Shown: piece by piece, positions 46,988 to 54,261 of the stretch
How the letters are laid out: every line of letters begins with the position of its first letter
How positions within the stretch are numbered: position 1 is the stretch's first letter
NCBI RefSeq assembly: GCF_005954645.2
Contig: NZ_CP040695.2
Location: forward strand, 62,001 to 126,000
Source: Nocardioides sp. S-1144
GTDB lineage: Bacteria > Actinomycetota > Actinomycetes > Propionibacteriales > Nocardioidaceae
DNA: 64,000 nt
Direction of reading: 5' to 3'
Position numbers and translations under genes: made by a program
The notes under the pieces: model-generated
Databases searched by the model: none
Told to the model about the DNA's origin: nothing
Seen by the model: only the letters and a program-made list of their open reading frames with translations

Positions 46988-47809
46988 GTGCCGTTCCCCG
47001 ACGTGTCCGCCCCCGTGCCCGCCGACGTTCCTTCGGACGTGCCCTTCGACGTGCTCCGGCTCGCCCTGGTCCAGGAGGCCTCGGGCCTCGACCCGGCCGC
47101 CAACCGGGCGCGGCTCGCCGAGCTGACGCCGCCCGACGCCGACCTCGTCGTCTGGCCGGAGGCCTGGGCCCGCGACTTCGGGGAGTCCGGCTCCGACGTC
47201 AGCCCGTACGCCGAGCAGGTCACCGGCCCCTTCGGCACCGAGCTGGCCCGGGTCGCCGCGGAGCGCGACGCCACCGTGGTGGCGGGGATGTTCGAGACCA
47301 GCCACGACGCCGCGCGACCGTTCAACACGCTGCTGGTGCGGGGCGCCGAGACGGCGTCGTACCGCAAGGTGCACCTCTACGACTCCTTCGGCTACCGCGA
47401 GTCCGACCGGCTCCTCGCCGGGGCGCCCGCGCCCGTCGTCGTCACCGTCGGCGGGTGGGCGGTGGGCCTGATGACCTGTTACGACCTGCGCTTCCCGGAG
47501 ATGACGCGGCTGCTGGTCGACGCCGGCGCCGAGGTCGTCGTCGTGCCGGCGGCGTGGGTGGCCGGGCCGCGCAAGGTCGACCACTGGCGGACCCTCGTGC
47601 GGGCCCGGGCGATCGAGAACACCGTCTTCGTCGCGGCCGTGGGGCAGCCCGCGCCGCGCTACACCGGCCACTCGCTGCTCGTCGACCCGATGGGCGACGT
47701 GCTCGCCGAGGCCGGCGACGGCGCCGAGGTGCTCCGGGGCGAGGTGACCCGGGCCACGCTCGAGGAGGCCCGCCGCACCAACCCGTCGCTGGCGAACCGG
47801 CGTCTGTAA
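46988..47809 (+). CDS. Carbon-nitrogen hydrolase, nitrilase superfamily (273 aa)
   Basis: Hydrolyses a C-N bond in an amide-type substrate. The catalytic triad is visible: Glu in VVWPEAWA, Lys in YRKVHLYD, Cys in LMTCYDLRFPE. The end of the family fold (NTVFVAAVGQ, SLLVDPMGDVLAEA) is also present. It resembles the Nit/omega-amidase subgroup, but the substrate is unproven. An N-terminal Pro/Val-rich extension of ~22 residues precedes the fold. GTG start at 46988. Divergent from mobA. Confidence 0.92.
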   Translation: MPFPDVSAPVPADVPSDVPFDVLRLALVQEASGLDPAANRARLAELTPPDADLVVWPEAWARDFGESGSDVSPYAEQVTGPFGTELARVAAERDATVVAGMFETSHDAARPFNTLLVRGAETASYRKVHLYDSFGYRESDRLLAGAPAPVVVTVGGWAVGLMTCYDLRFPEMTRLLVDAGAEVVVVPAAWVAGPRKVDHWRTLVRARAIENTVFVAAVGQPAPRYTGHSLLVDPMGDVLAEAGDGAEVLRGEVTRATLEEARRTNPSLANRRL

Positions 47810-47820
47810 CCTCAAGGGCT

Positions 47821-48984
47821 GTGTCCCGAGCCTCCCGCCGCCGCGCCTCCACCGAGGACGACGACGCCGGCACCCCCGCCGGCACCTCCACCGGCACCTC
47901 CACCGGGGACGGTGGACGGCGTCCGCGGGCCAAGGTCCAGAAGTCGTCCGGCCCGCGCTGGGACGACCGGGTCGCCGCCCTCGGCGCCTCCCGGGTGCCG
48001 GTCGTGGCCTGGTTCGTCCTGGTCGCCGCCGGCCTCGCCGCGCTCGTCTGCGCGATGGTCCCGGTCGGCCCCGGCTGGCTCGGTGACGCCGGCTCGGTCG
48101 TCGTCGCCTCGGCCTACTCGTGGGCGCTCGCGGCGCGCACCGGGGGCCGGCCCGTCGTGTTCGGCACCCTCGCCGCGGTGCTCGGTGTCGTCGTCGTCCT
48201 GACCGACCAGGACGCCCTGCGCACCGGCGCGGCCGTGCTGACGTGTGCGGTCGCCGCCGTGCTCGGCGTGATGACGACGGTGCCGGCCGTGACGTTCCTG
48301 CGGGCCGCGCGGGAGTGCGTCATCGCCGTGCTGGTCGCCGCCGTCGGCGCGCTGGCCACCATCGGCTTCGAGCCGACGATCACCGTGACCCGCTTCGAGT
48401 ACGCCACCTTCGGCCTGGCCCTGGTCGGCGCGTTCGCCGTCGTGCACCGCCTCGGTGCCGGCCTGCACGGGCTCGGACGCCGGGGCCTGCTGATCGTCGT
48501 CGTCGGCGGCGTCCTGCTCGCCGTGACGCTGCTCTACGCCGAGCTGCTGCGCCGCTACGGCACCACCGAGCTGGTCACCTCGCTCCTGGACGCCGTCCGC
48601 TGGAGCCGCGACAACCTCGGCGCCTTCCCGCGCCCGATCGAGTCGGTGCTCGGCATCCCGGCCCTGGCCTACGGCTGCCACATGCGGGCCCGCCGCCGCC
48701 AGGGCTGGTGGGTGTGCGCGTTCGGGGCCGCCGCCACCTCGGCCGTCGCGAACTCGCTCGCCAACCCCGCGATCGCGCGCACCGAGAGCGTGCTCTCGGT
48801 CTGCTACGGCCTGGTCGTGGGCCTGGTGCTCGGGTTCGTCCTGATCCGGCTCGACCTGTTCCTCACCGGCGGCTCCTCCCGCCGGGGCCGCAACGCCCCC
48901 GCCGCCGGCGGACGCCGCAGCCGGGTCGCCGAGGAGGCCACCGCCCTGCGCCCGGAGCCCGCCCGCGGCAAGCCGCTGCTCTGA
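47821..48984 (+). CDS. Polytopic membrane protein of unknown function (387 aa)
   Basis: A basic, Thr/Gly-rich cytoplasmic N-terminus (~60 residues) precedes about nine hydrophobic helices, and the C-terminus is again basic. The last helix region carries SVCYGLVVGLVLGFVLIRLD. No transporter or enzyme motif was recognised. The GTG at 47821 follows a TAACCT box (47807-47812) that overlaps the nitrilase stop, so it may have its own leaderless promoter. Confidence 0.83.
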   Translation: MSRASRRRASTEDDDAGTPAGTSTGTSTGDGGRRPRAKVQKSSGPRWDDRVAALGASRVPVVAWFVLVAAGLAALVCAMVPVGPGWLGDAGSVVVASAYSWALAARTGGRPVVFGTLAAVLGVVVVLTDQDALRTGAAVLTCAVAAVLGVMTTVPAVTFLRAARECVIAVLVAAVGALATIGFEPTITVTRFEYATFGLALVGAFAVVHRLGAGLHGLGRRGLLIVVVGGVLLAVTLLYAELLRRYGTTELVTSLLDAVRWSRDNLGAFPRPIESVLGIPALAYGCHMRARRRQGWWVCAFGAAATSAVANSLANPAIARTESVLSVCYGLVVGLVLGFVLIRLDLFLTGGSSRRGRNAPAAGGRRSRVAEEATALRPEPARGKPLL

Positions 48985-49040
48985 CCGCGCCGGGCGCGCT
49001 CGTTCGCCGGTACCCGGCGGTAAGGGATAGCGTCGCCCGC

Positions 49041-49268
49041 ATGGCCCGCGACCACTCCACCGAGATCCTGGCCGAGATGGTCGCCAACGTGCTCGAGGTC
49101 CTCGTGGAGCAGGGCGCCACCGTGGCGGTCGGCGACGAGGTCGTGCTGCTGGAGTCGATGAAGATGGAGATCCCGGTGATCGCCGAGACCGGCGGCACGG
49201 TGCTCGCCATCCGGGTGGCCCCCGGCGACGTCGTCCAGGAGGGCGACCCGCTGCTCGTGCTCTCCTGA
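49041..49268 (+). CDS. Stand-alone biotin/lipoyl carrier domain (75 aa)
   Basis: A complete single biotinyl domain with the biotin-acceptor Lys41 in LLESMKMEIPV and the surrounding beta hairpin (VNVLEVLVEQGATV-type strand, DEVVLLES, GDVVQEGDPLLVL). Such small carriers in actinobacteria serve biotin-dependent carboxylases or act as biotinylated proteins of unknown use. No carboxylase lies next to it; the nearest is at 6.7-10.2 kb. The ATG at 49041 has a TAGCGT -10 box seven bases upstream (49028-49033). Confidence 0.9.
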   Translation: MARDHSTEILAEMVANVLEVLVEQGATVAVGDEVVLLESMKMEIPVIAETGGTVLAIRVAPGDVVQEGDPLLVLS

Positions 49269-49324
49269 GGCCGCCGGGTCGGGCCACGGCCTAGACTCGT
49301 CCGGTCCGCGCCCGGCGCGGGCAC

Positions 49325-49413
49325 GGAGGGGTGCCGGAGTGGCCGATCGGAACCGCCTTGAAAGCGGTCGCTGGCAGAGATGTCAGCCGCGGGTTCGAAT
49401 CCCGCCCCCTCTG
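49325..49413 (+). tRNA. tRNA-Ser (anticodon TGA)
   Basis: 89-base tRNA with acceptor GGAGGGG/CCCCTCT (first pair G-U), anticodon loop CTTGAAA giving TGA at 49359-49361, the long variable arm typical of serine, T-arm GGTTCGAAT and discriminator G. CCA is not encoded. Confidence 0.95.
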
Positions 49414-49442
49414 CGAGTGAGCCCCGGCGCCTGCCGGGCCGC

Positions 49443-49853
49443 CTACTCCGACCCGCCGAGCTCCATCTCGACGCGGTCGTGGGCCAGGTCGTGCACCCGC
49501 TGCACGTGGTGACCCACGTCGGCGACCAGGCGGGCGACCTCGGCCCGGACGGCGCCCACGTCGGCGTCCTCGATCACCCGGCTGCCGAGCTCGCCGAGCC
49601 GCATGAGCAGCGCGTTGCGCTCGGCGAAGGCAGCGCCTCCTCGGGCGGCCAGCCACCCGTCGTCGGCGACGTCGGAACGGCCCGGCTCCGCGCACAGCGC
49701 GTCGCGGACGGCGGCCACCCGCTGGCGCATCGTCCAGCGCCAGGTGGCCAGGCCGGGACCGGCGCCGCGGGGTGCCTCGTTCGCGATCGCGAGCGCCCGC
49801 AGCGCGGTCGCGACCACGGAGCCCGGGGAGCCCGGTGGACCTGCTGTGCTCAC
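49443..49853 (-). CDS. Unknown protein (136 aa)
   Basis: Soluble helical protein. Conserved-looking segments are WTMRQRVAAVRDALCAE, NALLMRLGELGSRVIEDADV and VADVGHHVQRVHDLAHDRVE. No domain is recognised with confidence. The GTG at 49853 with an upstream GAGGAGGT ribosome-binding site fixes the start; the frame stays open further upstream without a better signal. It lies between two tRNA-Ser genes. Confidence 0.78.
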   Translation of the reverse strand: MSTAGPPGSPGSVVATALRALAIANEAPRGAGPGLATWRWTMRQRVAAVRDALCAEPGRSDVADDGWLAARGGAAFAERNALLMRLGELGSRVIEDADVGAVRAEVARLVADVGHHVQRVHDLAHDRVEMELGGSE

Positions 49854-49959
49854 CGCACCTCCTCGTTCGACGCTGTCGCTGTGACCCTCGTCACGAGCAT
49901 GACCGGGCGTTCCGGGGAGGGCAAGGGCACCGCCCGACGGGGTCGGGGAGGATGGGGTC

Positions 49960-50421
49960 GTGAGCAACACCGGAGACGTCCACTTCTACCGCATGGCGCC
50001 GAGCTTCGCGGCCCGTCTCGTGGGACTCGGGTTCCTCGCCGTCGCCGCGGTGACCTTCCTCTACGCGATCGCCGCCTTCGCCTGGTCGTGGCCGGCCGAC
50101 GTGCTCGTCGTCCTCGTCGGGCTCGGCCTGGCCGCAGTCTTCGGCGGGGCGGCCTGGCTGCGCAGCCGGGCCTACGTCGTCCGGGTCGACGACCTCGGCT
50201 ACGACGTCCGCCTGGTCCGCGGGGTCGGGGTCGCGACCGGCCGGTGGGAGGACGTCGAGGAGGCCGTGGCGGCCCACCCCCGGGGCGTCCCGTGCGTGGT
50301 GCTGCAGCGTCGCGACGGCACCGCCACGTCGATCCCGGTCGAGATGCTCGCCGTCGGCAGCGACCGGTTCGCCGACGACGTCCGGGAGCGGCTCGACCGC
50401 GCGGCCGGGCGACGTCGCTGA
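49960..50421 (+). CDS. Small membrane protein with PH-like domain (153 aa)
   Basis: Two N-terminal membrane helices (LVGLGFLAVAAVTFLYAIAA and ADVLVVLVGLGLAAVFGGAA) are followed by a soluble ~85-residue domain with RVDDLGYDVRLVRGVGVATG and WEDVEEAVA, a layout like bacterial PH-domain membrane proteins. Role unknown. GTG start at 49960, with a GAGGAT box six bases upstream. Confidence 0.8.
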   Translation: MSNTGDVHFYRMAPSFAARLVGLGFLAVAAVTFLYAIAAFAWSWPADVLVVLVGLGLAAVFGGAAWLRSRAYVVRVDDLGYDVRLVRGVGVATGRWEDVEEAVAAHPRGVPCVVLQRRDGTATSIPVEMLAVGSDRFADDVRERLDRAAGRRR

Positions 50422-50428
50422 TCCGATT

Positions 50429-50448
50429 GGCCCAGGATCGTGTGGGCC
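50429..50448 (+). terminator. Weak hairpin after 49960-50421
   Basis: Arms GGCCCA and TGGGCC with an 8-base loop and a short TTGT tail, between the PH-like gene and tRNA-Ser(GCT). Confidence 0.35.
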
Positions 50449-50487
50449 TTGTAGCCTGAGCCCCGTTGTCCTGCGTTCGGGCAGCAT

Positions 50488-50578
50488 GGAGGCGTCGCCT
50501 AGTCCGGTCTATGGCGCCCGCCTGCTAAGCGGGTTGAGGGTTACAACCCTCTCGCGAGTTCAAATCTCGCCGCCTCCG
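50488..50578 (+). tRNA. tRNA-Ser (anticodon GCT)
   Basis: 91-base class II tRNA. Acceptor GGAGGCG/CGCCTCC, anticodon loop CTGCTAA giving GCT at 50524-50526, long variable arm (GAGGGTTACAACCCTC), T-arm AGTTCAAAT, discriminator G. CCA is not encoded. Confidence 0.96.
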
Positions 50579-50662
50579 CACCGTGTCCGCCGCCAGCCCC
50601 GCTGGCGGCGGCACCAGTGCGCCGTGGCGGCCCCGAGGTGCACGTCCCGGAATTTTCCGGTG

Positions 50663-50697
50663 TTGACCAGGTTTGCCATCCCCGATGATGGGTACCT
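50663..50697 (+). promoter_or_regulatory. Candidate promoter and dyad upstream of the small peptide gene
   Basis: A TTGACC -35-like box (50663-50668) is followed by an imperfect inverted repeat: AGGTTTGCCATC (50669-50680) faces GATGGGTACCT (50687-50697). The dyad occupies the -35 to -10 interval, a typical repressor position. No good -10 is seen, so this is tentative. Confidence 0.4.
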
Positions 50698-50844
50698 GGA
50701 GCGCGGACGCGATGCGGATCCCGGGGCTGCATCACGCTGCACTGCAGGAAGATGGACGGCGTTCGACCCCACGTCGAGGGCCGGTACGACACAGAATCGG
50801 TGGATGGGCCGTTCGTGGGTCCGAGACGAGAAGGTGTTCATCAC

Positions 50845-50982
50845 ATGAGGTTCGCGCGCAAGCTCTGCCTGACCGCCGCGGCAGCCGTGCTGGGGCTCTC
50901 CCTGGCCGGCGTCACCGCACCCGCTGCCCACGCCAGCGACTCGAGCTGGGGGTGTGGCGGCCTGTGCCGCCCGGGACGCTGA
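50845..50982 (+). CDS. Small secreted peptide precursor (45 aa)
   Basis: Encodes a textbook signal peptide (basic start MRFARK, Ala/Leu core, cleavage after AHA at residue 30) followed by a predicted 15-residue mature peptide, SDSSWGCGGLCRPGR. The two cysteines (37 and 41) could form a small disulfide ring, and Trp/Gly content is high. The ATG at 50845 has AGAAGG upstream. Forty-six bases downstream lies a convergent LuxR-type regulator. Such a product could be a signal, an antimicrobial or a wall-associated peptide; I do not assign one. It is short, but the signal peptide and codon usage make it likely to be real. Confidence 0.7.
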   Translation: MRFARKLCLTAAAAVLGLSLAGVTAPAAHASDSSWGCGGLCRPGR

Positions 50983-51028
50983 GTCCCACCAGCTCACCCT
51001 CCTCGAGGCCTGGGGCGCCGACGGCGCC

Positions 51029-52039
51029 TCAGGTCTCGTCGTGCTCCGGGACGGCCTCGTGCCCGGACACGCCGGCACGCCCCATGGCGTAGCCGAGCTG
51101 GAAGCGGGTCTCCGACTCGTACTCGCCCTTGAGGTCCGCGACGTAACCGGCGTAGGTGCGGGGGCTGACGCCCAACCGCTTGGCGCTGACCGGGTCGGAG
51201 TGACCCTCGATCAGCATCCGGATCGTCATCGCCCGCTGCTCGGCCGCGATGTCCTTGAGCGTCGTGGTCTCGCGGTTGGTGAAGGGCCTCGCCCGCTCCC
51301 AGGTGCGCTCGAAGATGTCGACGAGGTAGGCCACGACCGACGGCTCGCGGACCGCGATCGCGCTCTGCAGGTCGTCGCTGGCCGGGATCACGGCGACCCG
51401 GCGGTCGACGACGATCATCCGGTTGAAGAACTCGTCGAGGGTGCGCACCTCGGCGCCGCGGTCGGTGACCGCGGCGACGTACTTGGCCGTGAACGAGCTG
51501 CGGCGGGCGCTGTGCTGGTAGAGCGTGCGCATCTTCGTGCCGCGCTCGAGCATCGCGGTGTCCCGCAGCGCGGCCGCCGCGAGCGAGGCCGCGTCGCGCC
51601 CGGTCTGCGGCTGGGCGGTGAGCATCTCCTCCTCGGCCTCGGACACCAGGCCGGCCAGGAACGGGCCGATCGCGTCCAGGTGCAGGTAGGTGAAGGGGCC
51701 GCGCGCCGTCGACAGCGGTGAGCGTCGCCACGACTGGCTCAGCGCCCCGAAGGCCCGCGCCCACTCCGAGGACTCCGTCAGCAGCGTCGAGGCCTGCTGG
51801 CTGAGCGGGGAGACCACGCGGGACTGCACGGTGGCGGGGTCCTCGGGGTTCCAGCGCTCGCTGTCCTGGTCGAGCTGCACGAGCCCGAGCTCGACCAGCA
51901 GGTCGAAGGCCGGCCGCTTCGGGCCGGTGGCGCTGATCCGGGGGTCGCCCTCGTCGATGCCGCCGGAGGAGACGATCGCCTCGTAGAGGGTGGCGGCGCC
52001 GTCCTGGAACAGCGCGCGCTCGTCGGGACCGTACGTCAT
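51029..52039 (-). CDS. LuxR-type HTH regulator with TrmB/PLD-like N-terminal part (336 aa)
   Basis: DNA-binding regulator. The N-terminal ~75 residues look like a TrmB-type winged helix that reads as a degenerate sensor. The middle (~140-260) contains FTAKYVAAVTDRGAEVRTLD and MIVVDRRVAVIPA, a pattern shared with PLD-like effector domains of this class. The C-terminal ~65 residues form the HTH (TIRMLIEGHSDPVSAKRLGV, then SPRTYAGYVADL). ATG at 52039. It is convergent with a small secreted peptide gene, a pairing worth testing. The ligand is unknown. Confidence 0.85.
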   Translation of the reverse strand: MTYGPDERALFQDGAATLYEAIVSSGGIDEGDPRISATGPKRPAFDLLVELGLVQLDQDSERWNPEDPATVQSRVVSPLSQQASTLLTESSEWARAFGALSQSWRRSPLSTARGPFTYLHLDAIGPFLAGLVSEAEEEMLTAQPQTGRDAASLAAAALRDTAMLERGTKMRTLYQHSARRSSFTAKYVAAVTDRGAEVRTLDEFFNRMIVVDRRVAVIPASDDLQSAIAVREPSVVAYLVDIFERTWERARPFTNRETTTLKDIAAEQRAMTIRMLIEGHSDPVSAKRLGVSPRTYAGYVADLKGEYESETRFQLGYAMGRAGVSGHEAVPEHDET

Positions 52040-52096
52040 GGTGCTGCCCTCACCTCCGTGTCGCTGGTCCCGAGCGTGGGGTGATCCTACTGAGAC

Positions 52097-52136
52097 GACG
52101 ACGCCCCGCCCTCGCGATCGGGGGCGGGGCGTCGTC
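52097..52136 (-). terminator. Hairpin terminator after the first PEP carboxykinase gene
   Basis: 15-bp perfect arms GACGACGCCCCGCCC and GGGCGGGGCGTCGTC with a 10-base loop, 29 bases past the pckG stop at 52165 and before the regulator start at 52039, both on the minus strand. Confidence 0.7.
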
Positions 52137-52164
52137 GGTGGCGCGTCGTCGGTGGCGTCGGGGC

Positions 52165-54000
52165 TCAGCCGTCGAGGCGGGCCCTGAGGCCGTCGAGCTC
52201 GGTCCAGAGGACGGCCGGGAGGTCCTCGCCGAACTTCTCGAACCACTCCTGGATCTGCGGGACCTCGGCGCGCCACTCGTCGACGTCGACGGCGAGGGCC
52301 GCCTCGAGCGCCTCGTCGGTGAGGTCGAGACCCTCGACGTCGAGGGAGCCCGGTGCCGGCACGTGGCCGATCGGCGTTTCCACCGCGGCGGCCTGGCCGT
52401 CGATGCGCTCCACGACCCACTTCAGCACCCGGCTGTTCTCGCCGAACCCGGGCCACAGGAAGCCGCCCTCGTCGTCGCGGCGGAACCAGTTGACGTAGAA
52501 GATCCGCGGCAGCTTGGCGGCGTCGTTGTTCTTGCCGACGTTGATCCAGTGGCTGAAGTAGTCGCCGGCGTTGTATCCGATGAAGGGCAGCATCGCCATC
52601 GGGTCGCGGCGCACCACGCCGACCGCGCCGACGGCGGCCGCGGTGGTCTCCGACGACAGGGTCGCCCCGAGGAAGGTGCCGTGGGTCCAGTCGCGGGCCT
52701 CGAAGACGAGCGGGACGGTCGTCTTGCGCCGGCCGCCGAAGAGGATGGCGTCGATCGGGACGCCGCGCGGGTCGTCGTACTCGGCGGCGAGGATGTCGCA
52801 CTGCTTGATCGGGGTGCAGTAGCGGCTGTTGGGGTGGCTGGACAGCTCCTCGGACTCGGGCGTCCAGGGCTCGCCCTTCCAGGACGTCGCGCGGGCCGGC
52901 GGGTTCTCGAGGCCCTCCCACCAGACGTCGCCGTCCTCGGTGAGCGCGACGTTGGTGAAGACCGAGTTGCCCTTGTTGATGGTCGACATCGCGTTCGGGT
53001 TGGTGTGCTCGTTGGTGCCGGGCGCGACGCCGAAGAAGCCGTACTCGGGGTTGACCGCCCACAGCCGGCCGTCCTCCCCGATCCGCATCCACGCGATGTC
53101 GTCGCCGAGGGTCTCGACCTTCCAGCCGGGGATCGTCGGCTCGAGCATGGCCAGGTTGGTCTTGCCGCAGGCGCTGGGGAACGCCGCCGCGACGTACTTG
53201 CGCACGCCCTGCGGGCTGGTGAGCTTGAGGATGAGCATGTGCTCGGCCAGCCAGCCCTCGTCGCGCGCCATCACGCTGGCGATGCGCAGCGCGTAGCACT
53301 TCTTGCCGAGCAGGGCGTTGCCGCCGTAGCCGGAGCCGTAGGACCAGATCGTGCGCTCCTCGGGGAACTGCACGATGTACTTGGTGTCGTTGCACGGCCA
53401 GCGCACGTCGGCCTCGCCGTTGGCGAGGGGGTGCCCGACCGAGTGCACGGCCTGCACGAACGGCGCGTCGAGCTCGGTCATCCGCTCGAGGACGTTGCTG
53501 CCCATCCGGGCCATCACGCGCATCGAGGCGGTGACGTAGGCGGAGTCGGTGAGCTCGACGCCGAACATCGGCTTCTCGGCCTCGAGGTGACCCATCACGA
53601 AGGGGATGACGTACATGGTGCGGCCCTTCATGCAGCCGGCGTACAGCCCGCGCATGAGGTCCTTCATCTCCCGGGGGTCCATCCAGTTGTTGGTGGGCCC
53701 GCAGTCCTTCTCCTCGACCGAGCAGATGTAGGTGCGGTCCTCGACCCGCGCGACGTCGATCGGGTCGGAGGCGGCGTAGAACGAGTTCGGCTTGATCGCC
53801 GGGTCGAGCTGGGTGAAGGTGCCGGTCGACATGAGCGCCGCGGTGAGCTCGGTCCACTCCTCGTCGGAGCCGGTGCACCAGTGGATCGCGTCGGGCTGGG
53901 TCATCGCGGCCACCTCGGCGACGAAGTCGACGACGCCCTGGTGGGTGGTGGGGAAGGTGCTCGGGTCGGGGCTGGTGGTGCGGTCCTGCGTGGCGGTCAT
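52165..54000 (-). CDS. pckG: Phosphoenolpyruvate carboxykinase (GTP)
   Basis: Converts oxaloacetate and GTP to PEP, CO2 and GDP for gluconeogenesis. It is 611 residues, normal. All key sites are visible: substrate loop [21 protein letters not shown], the metal-binding His254 in LAEHMLIL, the P-loop [12 protein letters not shown] with hyper-reactive Cys278, GDDIAWM with the metal-binding Asp, HPNSRYCT, and [19 protein letters not shown] for guanine binding. It is divergent from a second, altered copy at 54262. The 261 bases between them hold three dyads. Confidence 0.96.
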   Translation of the reverse strand: MTATQDRTTSPDPSTFPTTHQGVVDFVAEVAAMTQPDAIHWCTGSDEEWTELTAALMSTGTFTQLDPAIKPNSFYAASDPIDVARVEDRTYICSVEEKDCGPTNNWMDPREMKDLMRGLYAGCMKGRTMYVIPFVMGHLEAEKPMFGVELTDSAYVTASMRVMARMGSNVLERMTELDAPFVQAVHSVGHPLANGEADVRWPCNDTKYIVQFPEERTIWSYGSGYGGNALLGKKCYALRIASVMARDEGWLAEHMLILKLTSPQGVRKYVAAAFPSACGKTNLAMLEPTIPGWKVETLGDDIAWMRIGEDGRLWAVNPEYGFFGVAPGTNEHTNPNAMSTINKGNSVFTNVALTEDGDVWWEGLENPPARATSWKGEPWTPESEELSSHPNSRYCTPIKQCDILAAEYDDPRGVPIDAILFGGRRKTTVPLVFEARDWTHGTFLGATLSSETTAAAVGAVGVVRRDPMAMLPFIGYNAGDYFSHWINVGKNNDAAKLPRIFYVNWFRRDDEGGFLWPGFGENSRVLKWVVERIDGQAAAVETPIGHVPAPGSLDVEGLDLTDEALEAALAVDVDEWRAEVPQIQEWFEKFGEDLPAVLWTELDGLRARLDG

Positions 54001-54095
54001 GAGAGTCCTCTGGAGGCCGTCGAGCGGGTACTGGTCGCTGGCACCGTTGCTGGCGAGTGCGGCGAAGGTATCCCGCTCCGGAGGGCGGTCATATT

Positions 54096-54108
54096 GGATC
54101 GTTCAACG
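54096..54108. promoter_or_regulatory. Imperfect dyad near the first pckG promoter
   Basis: TTGGATCGTTCAA shares the half-site TTGGATCG with the perfect palindrome at 54163-54176. It lies ~24 bases upstream of a possible -10 box TACCTT (54067-54072, minus strand) of the gene ending at 52165. Confidence 0.5.
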
Positions 54109-54135
54109 CCTCGTGGCCCGCGTCACACCGCGCTC

Positions 54136-54158
54136 TTTTGCCTTCTGACCAGGCAAAA
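54136..54158. promoter_or_regulatory. AT-rich dyad between the two pckG genes
   Basis: Perfect 8-bp arms TTTTGCCT and AGGCAAAA with a 7-base spacer, unusual in this GC-rich sequence. It sits midway in the divergent control region and could bind a second regulator. Confidence 0.55.
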
Positions 54159-54162
54159 CGTG

Positions 54163-54176
54163 TTGGATCGATCCAA
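54163..54176. promoter_or_regulatory. Perfect palindrome between the two pckG genes
   Basis: TTGGATCGATCCAA, a 14-bp perfect palindrome with a CG-centred LacI-like look. It lies 35 bases upstream of a TAGCGT -10 box (54211-54216) for the plus-strand gene. Confidence 0.6.
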
Positions 54177-54261
54177 GCTGACCGGGTGCCCGAGACCCGT
54201 CCGGGCTGGGTAGCGTGACGCGCCAGACGGGCCCCGGACGGGGCCGGGAAGGGGCGACGAG

